Positions 1-9,847 of a stretch of DNA of 64,000 nucleotides are shown here, in pieces. The translations under genes were made by a program, and so were the position numbers. The notes beneath the pieces are model-generated. The model worked only from the letters and a program-made list of their open reading frames with translations. It had not been told where the DNA came from and ran no database searches. Source of the stretch: Streptomyces sp. NRRL WC-3742 (GTDB lineage: Bacteria > Actinomycetota > Actinomycetes > Streptomycetales > Streptomycetaceae); assembly GCF_000720635.1 (NCBI RefSeq), contig NZ_JOCF01000041.1, positions 1-64,000 of the forward strand. Reading direction: 5' to 3'. Numbering within the stretch: position 1 is the stretch's first letter; each line of letters opens with the position of its first letter.

Positions 1-224
1 CTTCGGACCGCCTTCCAGCGGGCCCTCCGGGCGCTTCGTTCTTTCGTGTTTCCAGCTTATCAGATGTTTTCCGCTCCGTTTTCCGGAGTTTCATTCATCC
101 GATTTGGCTTTCGCCTTTCGGCGCTCCCGAACTCTATCAGAGCTTCTCGGTCCGTTTTCCCGGTCCTTCTCGAATTCAAATTCGAGAACTTCCTTGGGGC
201 TCGTCCCGTGGGGCAACCCGGAGA
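1..224 (-). other. rRNA operon leader region, cut by the left edge
   Basis: Read on the minus strand, this stretch looks like a Streptomyces rRNA leader upstream of 16S rRNA. It contains the blocks AAGCTGGAAACACGAAAG and GAACGAAGCGCCCGGAGG, repeated GGAAAACGGA segments, and two CTGATA-containing blocks. It is visibly less GC-rich than the neighbouring coding DNA and has no credible ORF. A perfect 10-bp inverted repeat (TTCTCGAATT and AATTCGAGAA, 2-nt spacer) lies at 167-188. Such leaders normally carry processing and antitermination signals. The 16S gene itself would lie left of the window, so the assignment rests on leader resemblance and on the promoter at 225-253. Confidence 0.7.
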
Positions 225-253
225 ACATTACGCACCGGGCTGCCCCACGTCAA
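225..253 (-). promoter_or_regulatory. Probable sigma-HrdB rRNA promoter
   Basis: On the minus strand there is TTGACG (248-253), a 17-nt spacer and TAATGT (225-230), a near-consensus housekeeping promoter pointing into the rRNA-like leader. It starts only 17 nt beyond the RNase J stop codon. An imperfect inverted repeat (207-221 against 235-249, one mismatch) overlaps the promoter and could also act as the RNase J terminator. Confidence 0.65.
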
Positions 254-269
254 ACCAGCCTCAGCAGGC

Positions 270-1955
270 TCAAACCTCGACGACGACCGGCAGGATCATC
301 GGCCGGCGGCGGTAGTTGTCCGCCACCCACTTGCCGATGGTGCGGCGGACGAGCTGCTGCACCTGGCGGGGCTCCAGGACGCCGTCGCTGGCCGAGCGGT
401 CCAGGGCCTCCTGGAGCTTGGCGACGACGGGCACGAAGGCGTTGTCGTCGATGCCGGAGCCGCGGGCCTGGATGGTCGGGCCACCGACCATCTTGCCGTT
501 GGTCGAGTCGACCGCGACGAAGACCGAGATGAAGCCCTCCTCGCCCAGGATCCTGCGGTCCTTGAGCGAGGCTTCGGTGATGTCGCCGACCGAGGAGCCG
601 TCGACGTAGACGTAACCGGCCTGCACCTTGCCGACGATCCGGGCGACGCCCTTCTCCAGGTCGACGCAGACGCCGTCCTCGGCGATGACCACCCGGTTGC
701 GCGGGATGCCGGTGGCGATGCCCAGCTCGGCGGCCGCCCGCAGGTGGCGCCACTCGCCGTGCACCGGCATCAGGTTGCGCGGCTTGCAGATGTTGAAGAA
801 GTAGAGCAGCTCGCCGGCCGAGGCGTGGCCGGAGACGTGCACCTTGGCGTTGCCCTTGTGCACGACCTTGGCGCCCCAGCGGGTCAGGCCGTTGATCACG
901 CGGTAGACGGCGTTCTCGTTGCCCGGGATGAGCGAGGACGCGAGGACCACCGTGTCGCCCTCGACGATGCGGATCTGGTGGTCGCGGTTGGCCATCCGGG
1001 ACAGCGCGGCCATCGGCTCGCCCTGCGAGCCGGTGCAGATGAGCACGACCTCCTTGTCCGGGAGGTCGTCCAGCTGCTTGACGTCCACGACCATGTTGCC
1101 GGGCACCTTGAGGTAGCCGAGGTCGCGGGCGATGCCCATGTTGCGGACCATCGAGCGGCCCACGAAGGCGACCTTGCGCTTGTACTCGTGCGCGGCGTCC
1201 AGCACCTGCTGGATGCGGTGCACGTGGCTCGCGAAGGAGGCGACGATGATGCGCTTGTCCGCGTTGGCGAAGACGTTGCGCAGCGCCGCCGAGATGTCGC
1301 GCTCGTGCGGGATGAAGCCGGGGACCTCGGCGTTGGTGGAGTCCACCAGGAGCAGGTCCATGCCCTCCTCCGCCAGCTTGGCGAAGGTCGGCAGGTCGGT
1401 GAGGCGGCCGTCGAGCGGCAGCTGGTCCATCTTGAAGTCGCCGGTGGCCACGACCATGCCGGCGGGGGTGCGGACGGCCACGGCGAGGGCGTCCGGGATG
1501 GAGTGGTTGACCGCGATGAACTCGCAGTCGAAGGGGCCGATGCGCTCGCGCTCGCCCTCCTTGACCTCCAGCACGTACGGGCGGATGCGGTGTTCGGCGA
1601 GCTTGGCCTCGATCAGTGCGAGGGTCAGCTTCGAGCCGATCAGCGGGATGTCCGGGTTCTCCCGCAGGAGGAACGGGACGGCGCCGATGTGGTCCTCGTG
1701 CCCGTGGGTGAGGACGATGCCGTCGATCTTGTCGAGGCGGTCCCGGATGTAGGTGAAGTCCGGGAGGATCAGGTCCACGCCGGGCTGCTCGTCCTCGGGG
1801 AAGAGGACGCCGCAGTCGATGATCAGGATGCGGCCCCCGTACTCCAGGACCGTCATGTTGCGGCCGATCTCGCCGAGACCGCCGAGCGGGGTGATGCGGA
1901 GGGCGCCCTCCTTGAGTGCCGGGGGTGCGCCGAGTTCGGGATGCGGGTGGCTCAA
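270..1955 (-). CDS. rnj: Ribonuclease J
   Basis: RNase J is a zinc-dependent metallo-beta-lactamase/beta-CASP ribonuclease with 5-prime exonuclease and endonuclease activity in mRNA decay and rRNA maturation in the cytoplasm. The 561-residue length equals that of Streptomyces RNase J. The metal-binding motif HGHEDHIG is at residues 84-91, with further metallo-beta-lactamase motifs (VNHSIPD, VATGDFKMD) and the beta-CASP HVSGHAS block later. A TTG start is chosen because it gives MSHPHPELG, the usual Streptomyces N-terminus, and has a GTGAGGAG ribosome-binding site 6 nt upstream. The frame stays open another 52 codons upstream, but that part would cross the large inverted repeat at 1971-2020. 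The gene follows dapA and precedes an rRNA promoter. Confidence 0.95.
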   Translation of the reverse strand: MSHPHPELGAPPALKEGALRITPLGGLGEIGRNMTVLEYGGRILIIDCGVLFPEDEQPGVDLILPDFTYIRDRLDKIDGIVLTHGHEDHIGAVPFLLRENPDIPLIGSKLTLALIEAKLAEHRIRPYVLEVKEGERERIGPFDCEFIAVNHSIPDALAVAVRTPAGMVVATGDFKMDQLPLDGRLTDLPTFAKLAEEGMDLLLVDSTNAEVPGFIPHERDISAALRNVFANADKRIIVASFASHVHRIQQVLDAAHEYKRKVAFVGRSMVRNMGIARDLGYLKVPGNMVVDVKQLDDLPDKEVVLICTGSQGEPMAALSRMANRDHQIRIVEGDTVVLASSLIPGNENAVYRVINGLTRWGAKVVHKGNAKVHVSGHASAGELLYFFNICKPRNLMPVHGEWRHLRAAAELGIATGIPRNRVVIAEDGVCVDLEKGVARIVGKVQAGYVYVDGSSVGDITEASLKDRRILGEEGFISVFVAVDSTNGKMVGGPTIQARGSGIDDNAFVPVVAKLQEALDRSASDGVLEPRQVQQLVRRTIGKWVADNYRRRPMILPVVVEV

Positions 1956-1970
1956 AAGACTCTCCTCACG

Positions 1971-2020
1971 ACGCACGCCATATGCCCGGGGTCCTCCCCC
2001 TGGAGACATATGGCGTGCGT
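1971..2020 (-). promoter_or_regulatory. Perfect inverted repeat in the RNase J leader
   Basis: A perfect 14-bp inverted repeat, ACGCACGCCATATG at 1971-1984 and CATATGGCGTGCGT at 2007-2020, with a 22-nt loop that itself contains GGGG and CCCC. In the rnj mRNA the stem would end 1 nt before the ribosome-binding site (1962-1969). There is no U-tract, so it is a poor candidate for a dapA terminator. It may be an mRNA structure controlling rnj translation or decay, or a dyad operator. The function is inferred only. Confidence 0.55.
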
Positions 2021-2126
2021 TCTCAGTGGCGTTCTTCCTACTGGGTCTGTGCTCTCGCGCCTTCTGTCCGGTCCAGCGGCGGGCCCGTGAGGGTCCGGCG
2101 AGCCGGGGCACGCACGTCTGTGTCTG

Positions 2127-3026
2127 CTACAGGTGTACCCCGCCGGCGGCGAGATCCTGCCTCAATTTCGCGATCTCCTCGGGCGTCGCACCGACCAGCG
2201 GCAGTCGCAGCGGCCCGGCGGGGAGGCCCTGGAGTTCGAGGGCGGCCTTGGTGAGGATCACGCCCTGCGTGCGGAAGATACCGGTGAACACCGGCAGGAG
2301 GCTCTGGTGGACGGCCGTGGCCTTGGCCACATCGCCGGCCAGGTGAGCCTCGATCATCGTCCTCACCTCGCCGGCGACGAGGTGCCCGGCGACGCTGACC
2401 ACGCCGACGGCTCCGACCGACAGCAGCGGGAGGGTGAGGACGTCGTCGCCGGAGTACCAGGCGAGGCCCGAGCGGGCGATCGCCCAGGAGGCGGCGGCCA
2501 CGTCGCCCCTGGCGTCCTTGTTGGCGACGATGCGCGGGTGCTCGCCGAGTCTGACCAGCGTCTCGTGGGCGATCGCGACGCCGCTGCGGCCCGGGATGTC
2601 GTACAGCATGACCGGCAGCCCGGTGGCGTCCGCGACGGCGGTGAAGTGCCGGTACAGGCCCTCCTGCGGGGGCTTGTTGTAGTACGGCGTCACCAGCAGC
2701 AGGCCCTGCGCCCCGGAAGCCTCGGCCTGGCGGGCCAGCTCGACGCTGTGGCGGGTGTCGTTGGTGCCGGCTCCGGCCACCACGTGGGCACGATCCCCGA
2801 CCGCCCCCACCACGGCGCGGACGAGCTGGGCCTTCTCGGCGTCGGTGGTGGTCGGGGACTCACCGGTGGTGCCGTTGACGACGAGGCCGTCGTTGCCGGA
2901 GTCGACGAGGTGCGCGGCGAGGCGCTGGGCGCCGTCGAGGTCGATCCCGCCGTCGGCGGTGAACGGGGTGACCATGGCGGTCAGGACCCGGCCGAACGGG
3001 GTCTGGGGGGTGGAGGTCGGAGCCAT
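2127..3026 (-). CDS. dapA: 4-hydroxy-tetrahydrodipicolinate synthase
   Basis: DapA condenses pyruvate with aspartate semialdehyde, the first committed step towards diaminopimelate and lysine. The product has 299 residues, the normal length, and forms a TIM barrel. The Schiff-base lysine is K170 (IVANKDARGD) and the catalytic tyrosine region is MLYDIPGRSG (Y142); NGTTGES (51-57) is the pyruvate-binding loop. The ATG giving MAPTSTPQTPFGRVL is chosen by family N-terminus. It has no clear ribosome-binding site, but TAGCTT lies 7 nt upstream, so the mRNA may be leaderless. Separated from thyX by a terminator, it probably heads a dapA-rnj transcript. It pairs functionally with dapB at 4439-5185. 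Confidence 0.93.
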   Translation of the reverse strand: MAPTSTPQTPFGRVLTAMVTPFTADGGIDLDGAQRLAAHLVDSGNDGLVVNGTTGESPTTTDAEKAQLVRAVVGAVGDRAHVVAGAGTNDTRHSVELARQAEASGAQGLLLVTPYYNKPPQEGLYRHFTAVADATGLPVMLYDIPGRSGVAIAHETLVRLGEHPRIVANKDARGDVAAASWAIARSGLAWYSGDDVLTLPLLSVGAVGVVSVAGHLVAGEVRTMIEAHLAGDVAKATAVHQSLLPVFTGIFRTQGVILTKAALELQGLPAGPLRLPLVGATPEEIAKLRQDLAAGGVHL

Positions 3027-3114
3027 GCGTCCAAAGCTACTCGTAGGCGGTGGGGCGGCACCCATGCCGGTCCAGGGTTCGGACAGGTCAGAGGGGTCGT
3101 ACGGCCCGGACATG

Positions 3115-3160
3115 GGATTCCGGTGCTGCCCGCTCGGGGGTTCGGGCAGCACCGGAATCC
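3115..3160 (-). terminator. Strong hairpin terminator after thyX
   Basis: Perfect 17-bp inverted repeat, 3115-3131 against 3144-3160 (core GATTCCGGTGCTGCCC), with a 12-nt loop. It lies 82 nt beyond the thyX stop and 89 nt before the dapA start. No T-tract follows, as is usual in Streptomyces. It marks the end of the pnp-to-thyX transcription units. Confidence 0.75.
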
Positions 3161-3241
3161 GTGTTCATGAATGTAGGGAGCGGTCGGAAAAGCCGCAATC
3201 CAGACATGCCGGACACTCTGCCGGATGCCCGTCGTCCCAGG

Positions 3242-3973
3242 TCAGGGGGCGACCCGACCGTGCTTCTCGAAGGCCGCATGGGTGAGCGGCATGAGCTGCG
3301 CCCACTGCTCCTCCATCCGCTCGGCGACCATCTCGATCTCGCGCTGCGGGAAGGACGGCACCGCCGAGTTGTCCCGCTTGGTGCGCAGCGAGAGGAAGTG
3401 CATCAGCGAGCGCGCGTTGCAGGTGGCGTACATCGAGGAGAACAGGCCCACCGGCAGCACCGCGCGGGCGACCTCGCGGGCCACGCCGGCCGCCAGCATC
3501 TCCTGGTAGCGGGCGTAGGACTCGCGGTACGAAGCCTCCATGGCCTCGGTGGTGGTCCTGTGCTGCTCCGGGGTGCCCTCGTGGAACTCGTACTTGCCCG
3601 GGCGGCCCTGCTGGACGAGCTTGCGGTCCTCGGCGGGGACGTAGAACACCGGCTCCAGCTCGCGGTAGCGGCCGGACTCCTCGTTGTACGACCAGCCGCT
3701 GCGGTGGCGGTGGAACTCGCGGAAGACGAAGATCGGCGCGCTGATGAAGAAGGTCATCGAGTTGTGCTCGAAGGGCGTGCCGTGCCGGTCGCGCATCAGG
3801 AAGTTGATCAGGCCCTTGGACTTCTCCGGGTCCTGCTGGACCGCCTCCAGGGACTGCTCCCCCGCCGTCGAGACGCGGGCGGCCCAGATGACGTCCGAGT
3901 CGGCGGCGGCGCTGCGGACCAGCTCCACCGTCACGTCGCTGCGGAAGGCGGGGGCCTTCTGTTCCTCGCTCAC
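3242..3973 (-). CDS. thyX: Flavin-dependent thymidylate synthase
   Basis: ThyX methylates dUMP to dTMP using methylene-tetrahydrofolate, FAD and NADPH, as an alternative to ThyA. The 243-residue product carries the signature RHRSGWSYNEESGRY at residues 89-103, which binds dUMP and FAD. The C-terminal RSLMHFLSLR motif is typical of the family. The GTG start has an AAGGAG site 9 nt upstream and overlaps the stop of the preceding gene by 4 nt (GTGA), indicating translational coupling. It is the last gene before a strong terminator. Confidence 0.95.
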   Translation of the reverse strand: MSEEQKAPAFRSDVTVELVRSAAADSDVIWAARVSTAGEQSLEAVQQDPEKSKGLINFLMRDRHGTPFEHNSMTFFISAPIFVFREFHRHRSGWSYNEESGRYRELEPVFYVPAEDRKLVQQGRPGKYEFHEGTPEQHRTTTEAMEASYRESYARYQEMLAAGVAREVARAVLPVGLFSSMYATCNARSLMHFLSLRTKRDNSAVPSFPQREIEMVAERMEEQWAQLMPLTHAAFEKHGRVAP

Positions 3974-4431
3974 GCGGTACTACTCCTTGCGGGTTCGGTG
4001 CTGTGCAGCTTGATGGCGTGCTGCATGGTCTTGCGGGCGCGGGGGGTGTCGCCGGCGTCGGCGTACGCGACGGCGAGGCGGAACCAGACGCGCCAGTCGC
4101 CGGGGGCGGCCTCCGCCTCGGCCTGGCGGCGGGCGAACACCGCGTCGGCCGAGGCGCGGTCGATCCGGCCTCCCTTGCTGCGTGCGAGCTCGTCGACCGG
4201 CAGCCCGCCCTCCGCCTCCAGCTCACGGGCGAGCCGCTCGCTGTCGCGTCCGAAGCGGACGGTCTGGCGCAGGAACCAGACGCCGATCACCGGGATCACG
4301 AAGGCGCAGATCCCGATGCCGATGCCGAGCGGCTTGCCGGTGGCGATCAGCTGGACGCCCTCCCCGACGCACAGGAGGGCCACCAGCAGCAGCACGCCGG
4401 AGAGGAGGAAGAAGCCGGTACGAGAGGTCAT
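3970..4431 (-). CDS. Small membrane protein with C-terminal TPR-like region
   Basis: The 153-residue product has two N-terminal hydrophobic segments (about residues 6-28 and 36-53). A soluble cytoplasmic part follows, ending in a tetratricopeptide-like helix pair (WRVWFRLAVAYADAGDTPRA, about residues 113-132). No catalytic motif is visible. It lies 7 nt after dapB and overlaps thyX by 4 nt, so it is co-transcribed and coupled with both. This small protein is commonly found between dapB and thyX in Streptomyces; its role is unknown to me. A scaffold role would fit the TPR but is speculation. Confidence 0.8.
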   Translation of the reverse strand: MTSRTGFFLLSGVLLLVALLCVGEGVQLIATGKPLGIGIGICAFVIPVIGVWFLRQTVRFGRDSERLARELEAEGGLPVDELARSKGGRIDRASADAVFARRQAEAEAAPGDWRVWFRLAVAYADAGDTPRARKTMQHAIKLHSTEPARSSTA

Positions 4432-4438
4432 TCAGGGC

Positions 4439-6573
<2,135 letters not shown>

Positions 6574-6705
6574 GGGGGGTACCTCCAGAGGAAACGCACG
6601 CGGGAAGGCACGTGCGGACGAACGCGTGGATCAGGACGCGTGGACAACAGGGTGCGGCCCGCACGCCGGGAGGCGTACGGGCCGCAAGGGTCAGCTAGCG
6701 GCGCT

Positions 6706-8913
6706 TCACTCGGAAGCGGCCTCGCCGGCTTCCTCGCCCTCGACGACCGGGATCAGGGAGAGCTTGCCGCGCGGGTCGATCTCGGCGATCTCGACCTGCA
6801 CCTTGGCGCCGACGCCGAGGACGTCCTCGACGTTCTCCACGCGCTTGCCACCGGCGAGCTTGCGGATCTGCGAGATGTGCAGCAGGCCGTCCTTGCCCGG
6901 CATGAGCGAGACGAACGCGCCGAACGTCGTGGTCTTGACCACGGTGCCCAGGTAGCGCTCGCCGACCTCCGGCATGGTCGGGTTGGCGATCTGGTTGATC
7001 GTGGTGCGGGCGGCCTCGGCGGCCGGACCGTCGGAGGCACCGATGTAGATGGTGCCGTCGTCCTCGATCGTGATCTCGGCACCGGTGTCCTCCTGGATCT
7101 GGTTGATCATCTTGCCCTTGGGGCCGATGACCTCACCGATCTTGTCCACCGGGATCTTGATGGTGATGATGCGCGGCGCGTTCGGGGACATCTCGTCGGG
7201 CGAGTCGATGGCCTCGTTCATCACGTCGAGGATGTGCAGACGGGCGTCGCGGGCCTGCTTGAGGGCGGCGGCCAGGACCGAGGCCGGGATGCCGGTCAGC
7301 TTGGTGTCCAGCTGCAGCGCGGTGATGAAGTTGCGGGTACCGGCGACCTTGAAGTCCATGTCGCCGTACGCGTCCTCGGCACCGAGGATGTCGGTCAGCG
7401 CGACGTAGTGCGTCTCGCCGTCGATCTCCTGGGAGATCAGGCCCATGGCGATGCCGGCGACGGCGGCCTTCAGCGGCACACCGGCGTTCAGCAGCGACAT
7501 GGTGGAGGCGCAGACCGAGCCCATCGAGGTGGAGCCGTTGGAGCCCAGCGCCTCGGAGACCTGGCGGATCGCGTAGGGGAACTCCTCGCGGGTCGGCAGG
7601 ACCGGGATGAGGGCCCGCTCCGCCAGGGCGCCGTGGCCGATCTCGCGGCGCTTGGGGGCGCCGACGCGACCGGTCTCGCCGACCGAGTACGGCGGGAAGT
7701 TGTAGTTGTGCATGTAGCGGCGACGCGTCTCCGGGGAGAGCGTGTCGAGCTGCTGCTCCATGCGGAGCATGTTCAGCGTGGTGACGCCCAGGATCTGGGT
7801 CTCGCCGCGCTCGAACAGGGCCGAGCCGTGGACGCGCGGGATGGCCTCGACCTCGGCGGCCAGGGTGCGGATGTCGGTGACACCGCGGCCGTCGATGCGG
7901 ACCTTGTCCTTGATGACGCGCTCGCGCACGATCTTCTTGGTCAGCGCGTTGTAGGCGGCGCTGATCTCCTTCTCGCGGCCCTCGAACTCGGGGAGCAGCT
8001 TCTCGGCGGCGAGCGCCTTGACGCGGTCGAGCTCGTTGTTGCGCTCCTGCTTGCCGGCGATGGTGAGGGCCTGGGCCAGCTCGTCCTTGACGGCGGAGGT
8101 GAGCGCGGCGAGCACGTCGTCCTGGTAGTCCAGGAAGACCGGGAACTCGGCGGTCGGCTTGGCGGCCTGGGCGGCCAGCTGCGCCTGGGCGGCGCACAGC
8201 ACCTTGATGAACGGCTTGGCGGCGTCGAGGCCGGCGGCCACGACCTCCTCGGTCGGCGCCTCGGCGCCGCCCTCGACCAGCTTGATGGTCTTGTCGGTGG
8301 CCTCGGCCTCGACCATCATGATCGCGACGTCACCGTCGGCCATGACGCGACCGGCGACGACCATGTCGAAGACGGCCGACTCGAGCTCGCTGTGGGTCGG
8401 GAACGCGACCCACTGGCCCTTGATCAGCGCGACGCGCACGCCGCCGATGGGGCCGGAGAACGGCAGGCCCGCCAGCTGGGTGGAGGCGGAGGCCGCGTTG
8501 ATGGCCACCACGTCGTACAGGTGGTCCGGGTTGAGCGCCATCACGGTGCAGACGACCTGGACCTCGTTGCGCAGGCCCTTGACGAAGGACGGGCGCAGCG
8601 GGCGGTCGATCAGGCGGCAGGTGAGGATCGCGTCCTCGGAGGGCCGGCCCTCGCGACGGAAGAACGAGCCGGGGATGCGGCCCGCGGCGTACATCCGCTC
8701 CTCGACGTCCACGGTCAGCGGGAAGAAGTCGAAGTGCTCCTTCGGCTGCTTGGACGCGCTGGTGGCCGACAGCACCATGGTGTCGTCGTCGAGGTAGGCC
8801 ACGGCGGAACCGGCGGCCTGACGGGCCAGGCGGCCGGTCTCGAAGCGGATGGTACGGGTGCCGAAGGCGCCGTTGTCGATGACGGCCTCGGCGTAGAACA
8901 CGTTCTCTTCCAC
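6706..8913 (-). CDS. pnp: Polyribonucleotide nucleotidyltransferase (PNPase)
   Basis: PNPase is a phosphorolytic 3-prime exoribonuclease that also adds 3-prime tails; in Streptomyces it is the main RNA polyadenylating enzyme. The 735-residue product has two RNase PH domains (the second with the catalytic [14 protein letters not shown] segment). A KH domain with [12 protein letters not shown] and a C-terminal S1 domain ([20 protein letters not shown]) follow. The start [15 protein letters not shown] matches the family. It lies downstream of rpsO across a 454-nt leader rich in stem-loops, the arrangement in which RNase III and PNPase autoregulation is known in Streptomyces and other bacteria. 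Confidence 0.97.
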   Translation of the reverse strand: MEENVFYAEAVIDNGAFGTRTIRFETGRLARQAAGSAVAYLDDDTMVLSATSASKQPKEHFDFFPLTVDVEERMYAAGRIPGSFFRREGRPSEDAILTCRLIDRPLRPSFVKGLRNEVQVVCTVMALNPDHLYDVVAINAASASTQLAGLPFSGPIGGVRVALIKGQWVAFPTHSELESAVFDMVVAGRVMADGDVAIMMVEAEATDKTIKLVEGGAEAPTEEVVAAGLDAAKPFIKVLCAAQAQLAAQAAKPTAEFPVFLDYQDDVLAALTSAVKDELAQALTIAGKQERNNELDRVKALAAEKLLPEFEGREKEISAAYNALTKKIVRERVIKDKVRIDGRGVTDIRTLAAEVEAIPRVHGSALFERGETQILGVTTLNMLRMEQQLDTLSPETRRRYMHNYNFPPYSVGETGRVGAPKRREIGHGALAERALIPVLPTREEFPYAIRQVSEALGSNGSTSMGSVCASTMSLLNAGVPLKAAVAGIAMGLISQEIDGETHYVALTDILGAEDAYGDMDFKVAGTRNFITALQLDTKLTGIPASVLAAALKQARDARLHILDVMNEAIDSPDEMSPNAPRIITIKIPVDKIGEVIGPKGKMINQIQEDTGAEITIEDDGTIYIGASDGPAAEAARTTINQIANPTMPEVGERYLGTVVKTTTFGAFVSLMPGKDGLLHISQIRKLAGGKRVENVEDVLGVGAKVQVEIAEIDPRGKLSLIPVVEGEEAGEAASE

Positions 8914-8983
8914 CTGGAAGATCTCCTCTTTCGTACGTCTCCGGGAGAGCGCCCCCGCGTCCTGCCTGCGGTTGGCCCGGTGG

Positions 8984-9060
8984 GCCCTCCCCTCTGGGAG
9001 GGCGGCAGTCGGGCCGGTCTTCGATCGAAGCCTCCGGTGCGCCCCGCTCGTCTGCGGGGC
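8984..9060 (-). promoter_or_regulatory. Stem-loops in the pnp leader
   Basis: Two perfect hairpins lie in the non-coding rpsO-pnp spacer: GCCCTCCC/GGGAGGGC (8984-8991 with 8996-9003, 4-nt loop) and GCCCCGC/GCGGGGC (9041-9047 with 9054-9060, 6-nt loop). In Streptomyces, RNase III cleaves structures in this spacer and thereby influences PNPase levels. Which of the two stems would be cleaved here cannot be told from sequence. The remainder of 8914-9294 holds no gene that I can support. Confidence 0.6.
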
Positions 9061-9294
9061 TTCCGGGGGCCACTACCGAGGACCGGCGGCTTCGGCTGCC
9101 GGGCCGGGTGGGCGGTCCGCGTCTGGACGCTCTCTCGGATGCGGGCGGCTTCCGTTTGAAGCCTTCGTCCCGCGGGGGTTCGGGTCCTTCTGCTCGGGTG
9201 GCGCGCTGCTGCGCCATCACCCGGCATGCCCACAACCCTACGGTGCAATCCTCGGCCACCTGGGGAGGTGCGCGCGAGTTGTTATGCGCGGGCG

Positions 9295-9356
9295 CCGCGG
9301 CCGGAAGGCCGCGGCATACGCGCGAGGGGCGGCTCCCCGGTGTGGGGAGCCGCCCC
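9295..9356 (-). terminator. rpsO terminator / processing hairpins
   Basis: A perfect 13-bp stem with 5-nt loop, GGGGCGGCTCCCC at 9326-9338 with its complement at 9344-9356, starts 11 nt beyond the rpsO stop. A second perfect 8-bp stem with a 4-nt loop follows at 9295-9302/9307-9314. No T-tract is present. Together they could terminate most rpsO transcripts while letting some run into pnp, and they are good double-strand-specific nuclease substrates. Confidence 0.65.
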
Positions 9357-9367
9357 GTGCGGCGGTC

Positions 9368-9658
9368 TTAGCGGGCGCCACCGGCGGCACCGCGGCGGAT
9401 GCCCAGGCGGTCGACGAGCGTACGGAAGCGCTCGATGTCCTTCTTGGCCAGGTACTGCAGCAGGCGGCGGCGCTGGCCGACCAGGATCAGCAGGCCACGG
9501 CGCGAGTGGTGGTCGTGCTTGTGGGTCTTGAGGTGCTCGGTCAGGTCCGAGATGCGACGGGAGAGCATGGCCACCTGGACCTCGGGGGAGCCGGTGTCGC
9601 CCTCCTTCTGGCCGAACTCGGCGAAAATCTGCTTCTTGACGTCAGAGGCGAGAGCCAC
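9368..9658 (-). CDS. rpsO: 30S ribosomal protein S15
   Basis: S15 binds 16S rRNA early in 30S assembly. The product is 96 residues, the usual actinobacterial length, with the S15 signature [22 protein letters not shown] and the [18 protein letters not shown] block. The GTG start (MALASDVKK) is chosen because GAAGGAG lies 5 nt upstream. The frame continues open further upstream only because of base composition. It heads the rpsO-pnp unit and is divergent in function from the ESX gene eccD, which lies upstream on the same strand. Confidence 0.97.
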   Translation of the reverse strand: MALASDVKKQIFAEFGQKEGDTGSPEVQVAMLSRRISDLTEHLKTHKHDHHSRRGLLILVGQRRRLLQYLAKKDIERFRTLVDRLGIRRGAAGGAR

Positions 9659-9847
9659 TGCAACTCCTTCAGGGTCTACCGAGCGGTCCTGGTCGACAGC
9701 ACAGGACTCAACGAGAACTCGGTGTCGGGAGCGAGGCCGGTGGTCGGCGCCCCTGGGGGCGGACACACGGCTGCGCTCGAAGGCCAAGCGTACCAGTGCC
9801 CGCCCAGGCCCCGTCCGCCGCCCCGTCCGCCGCCCCGGGGCGGGTGC

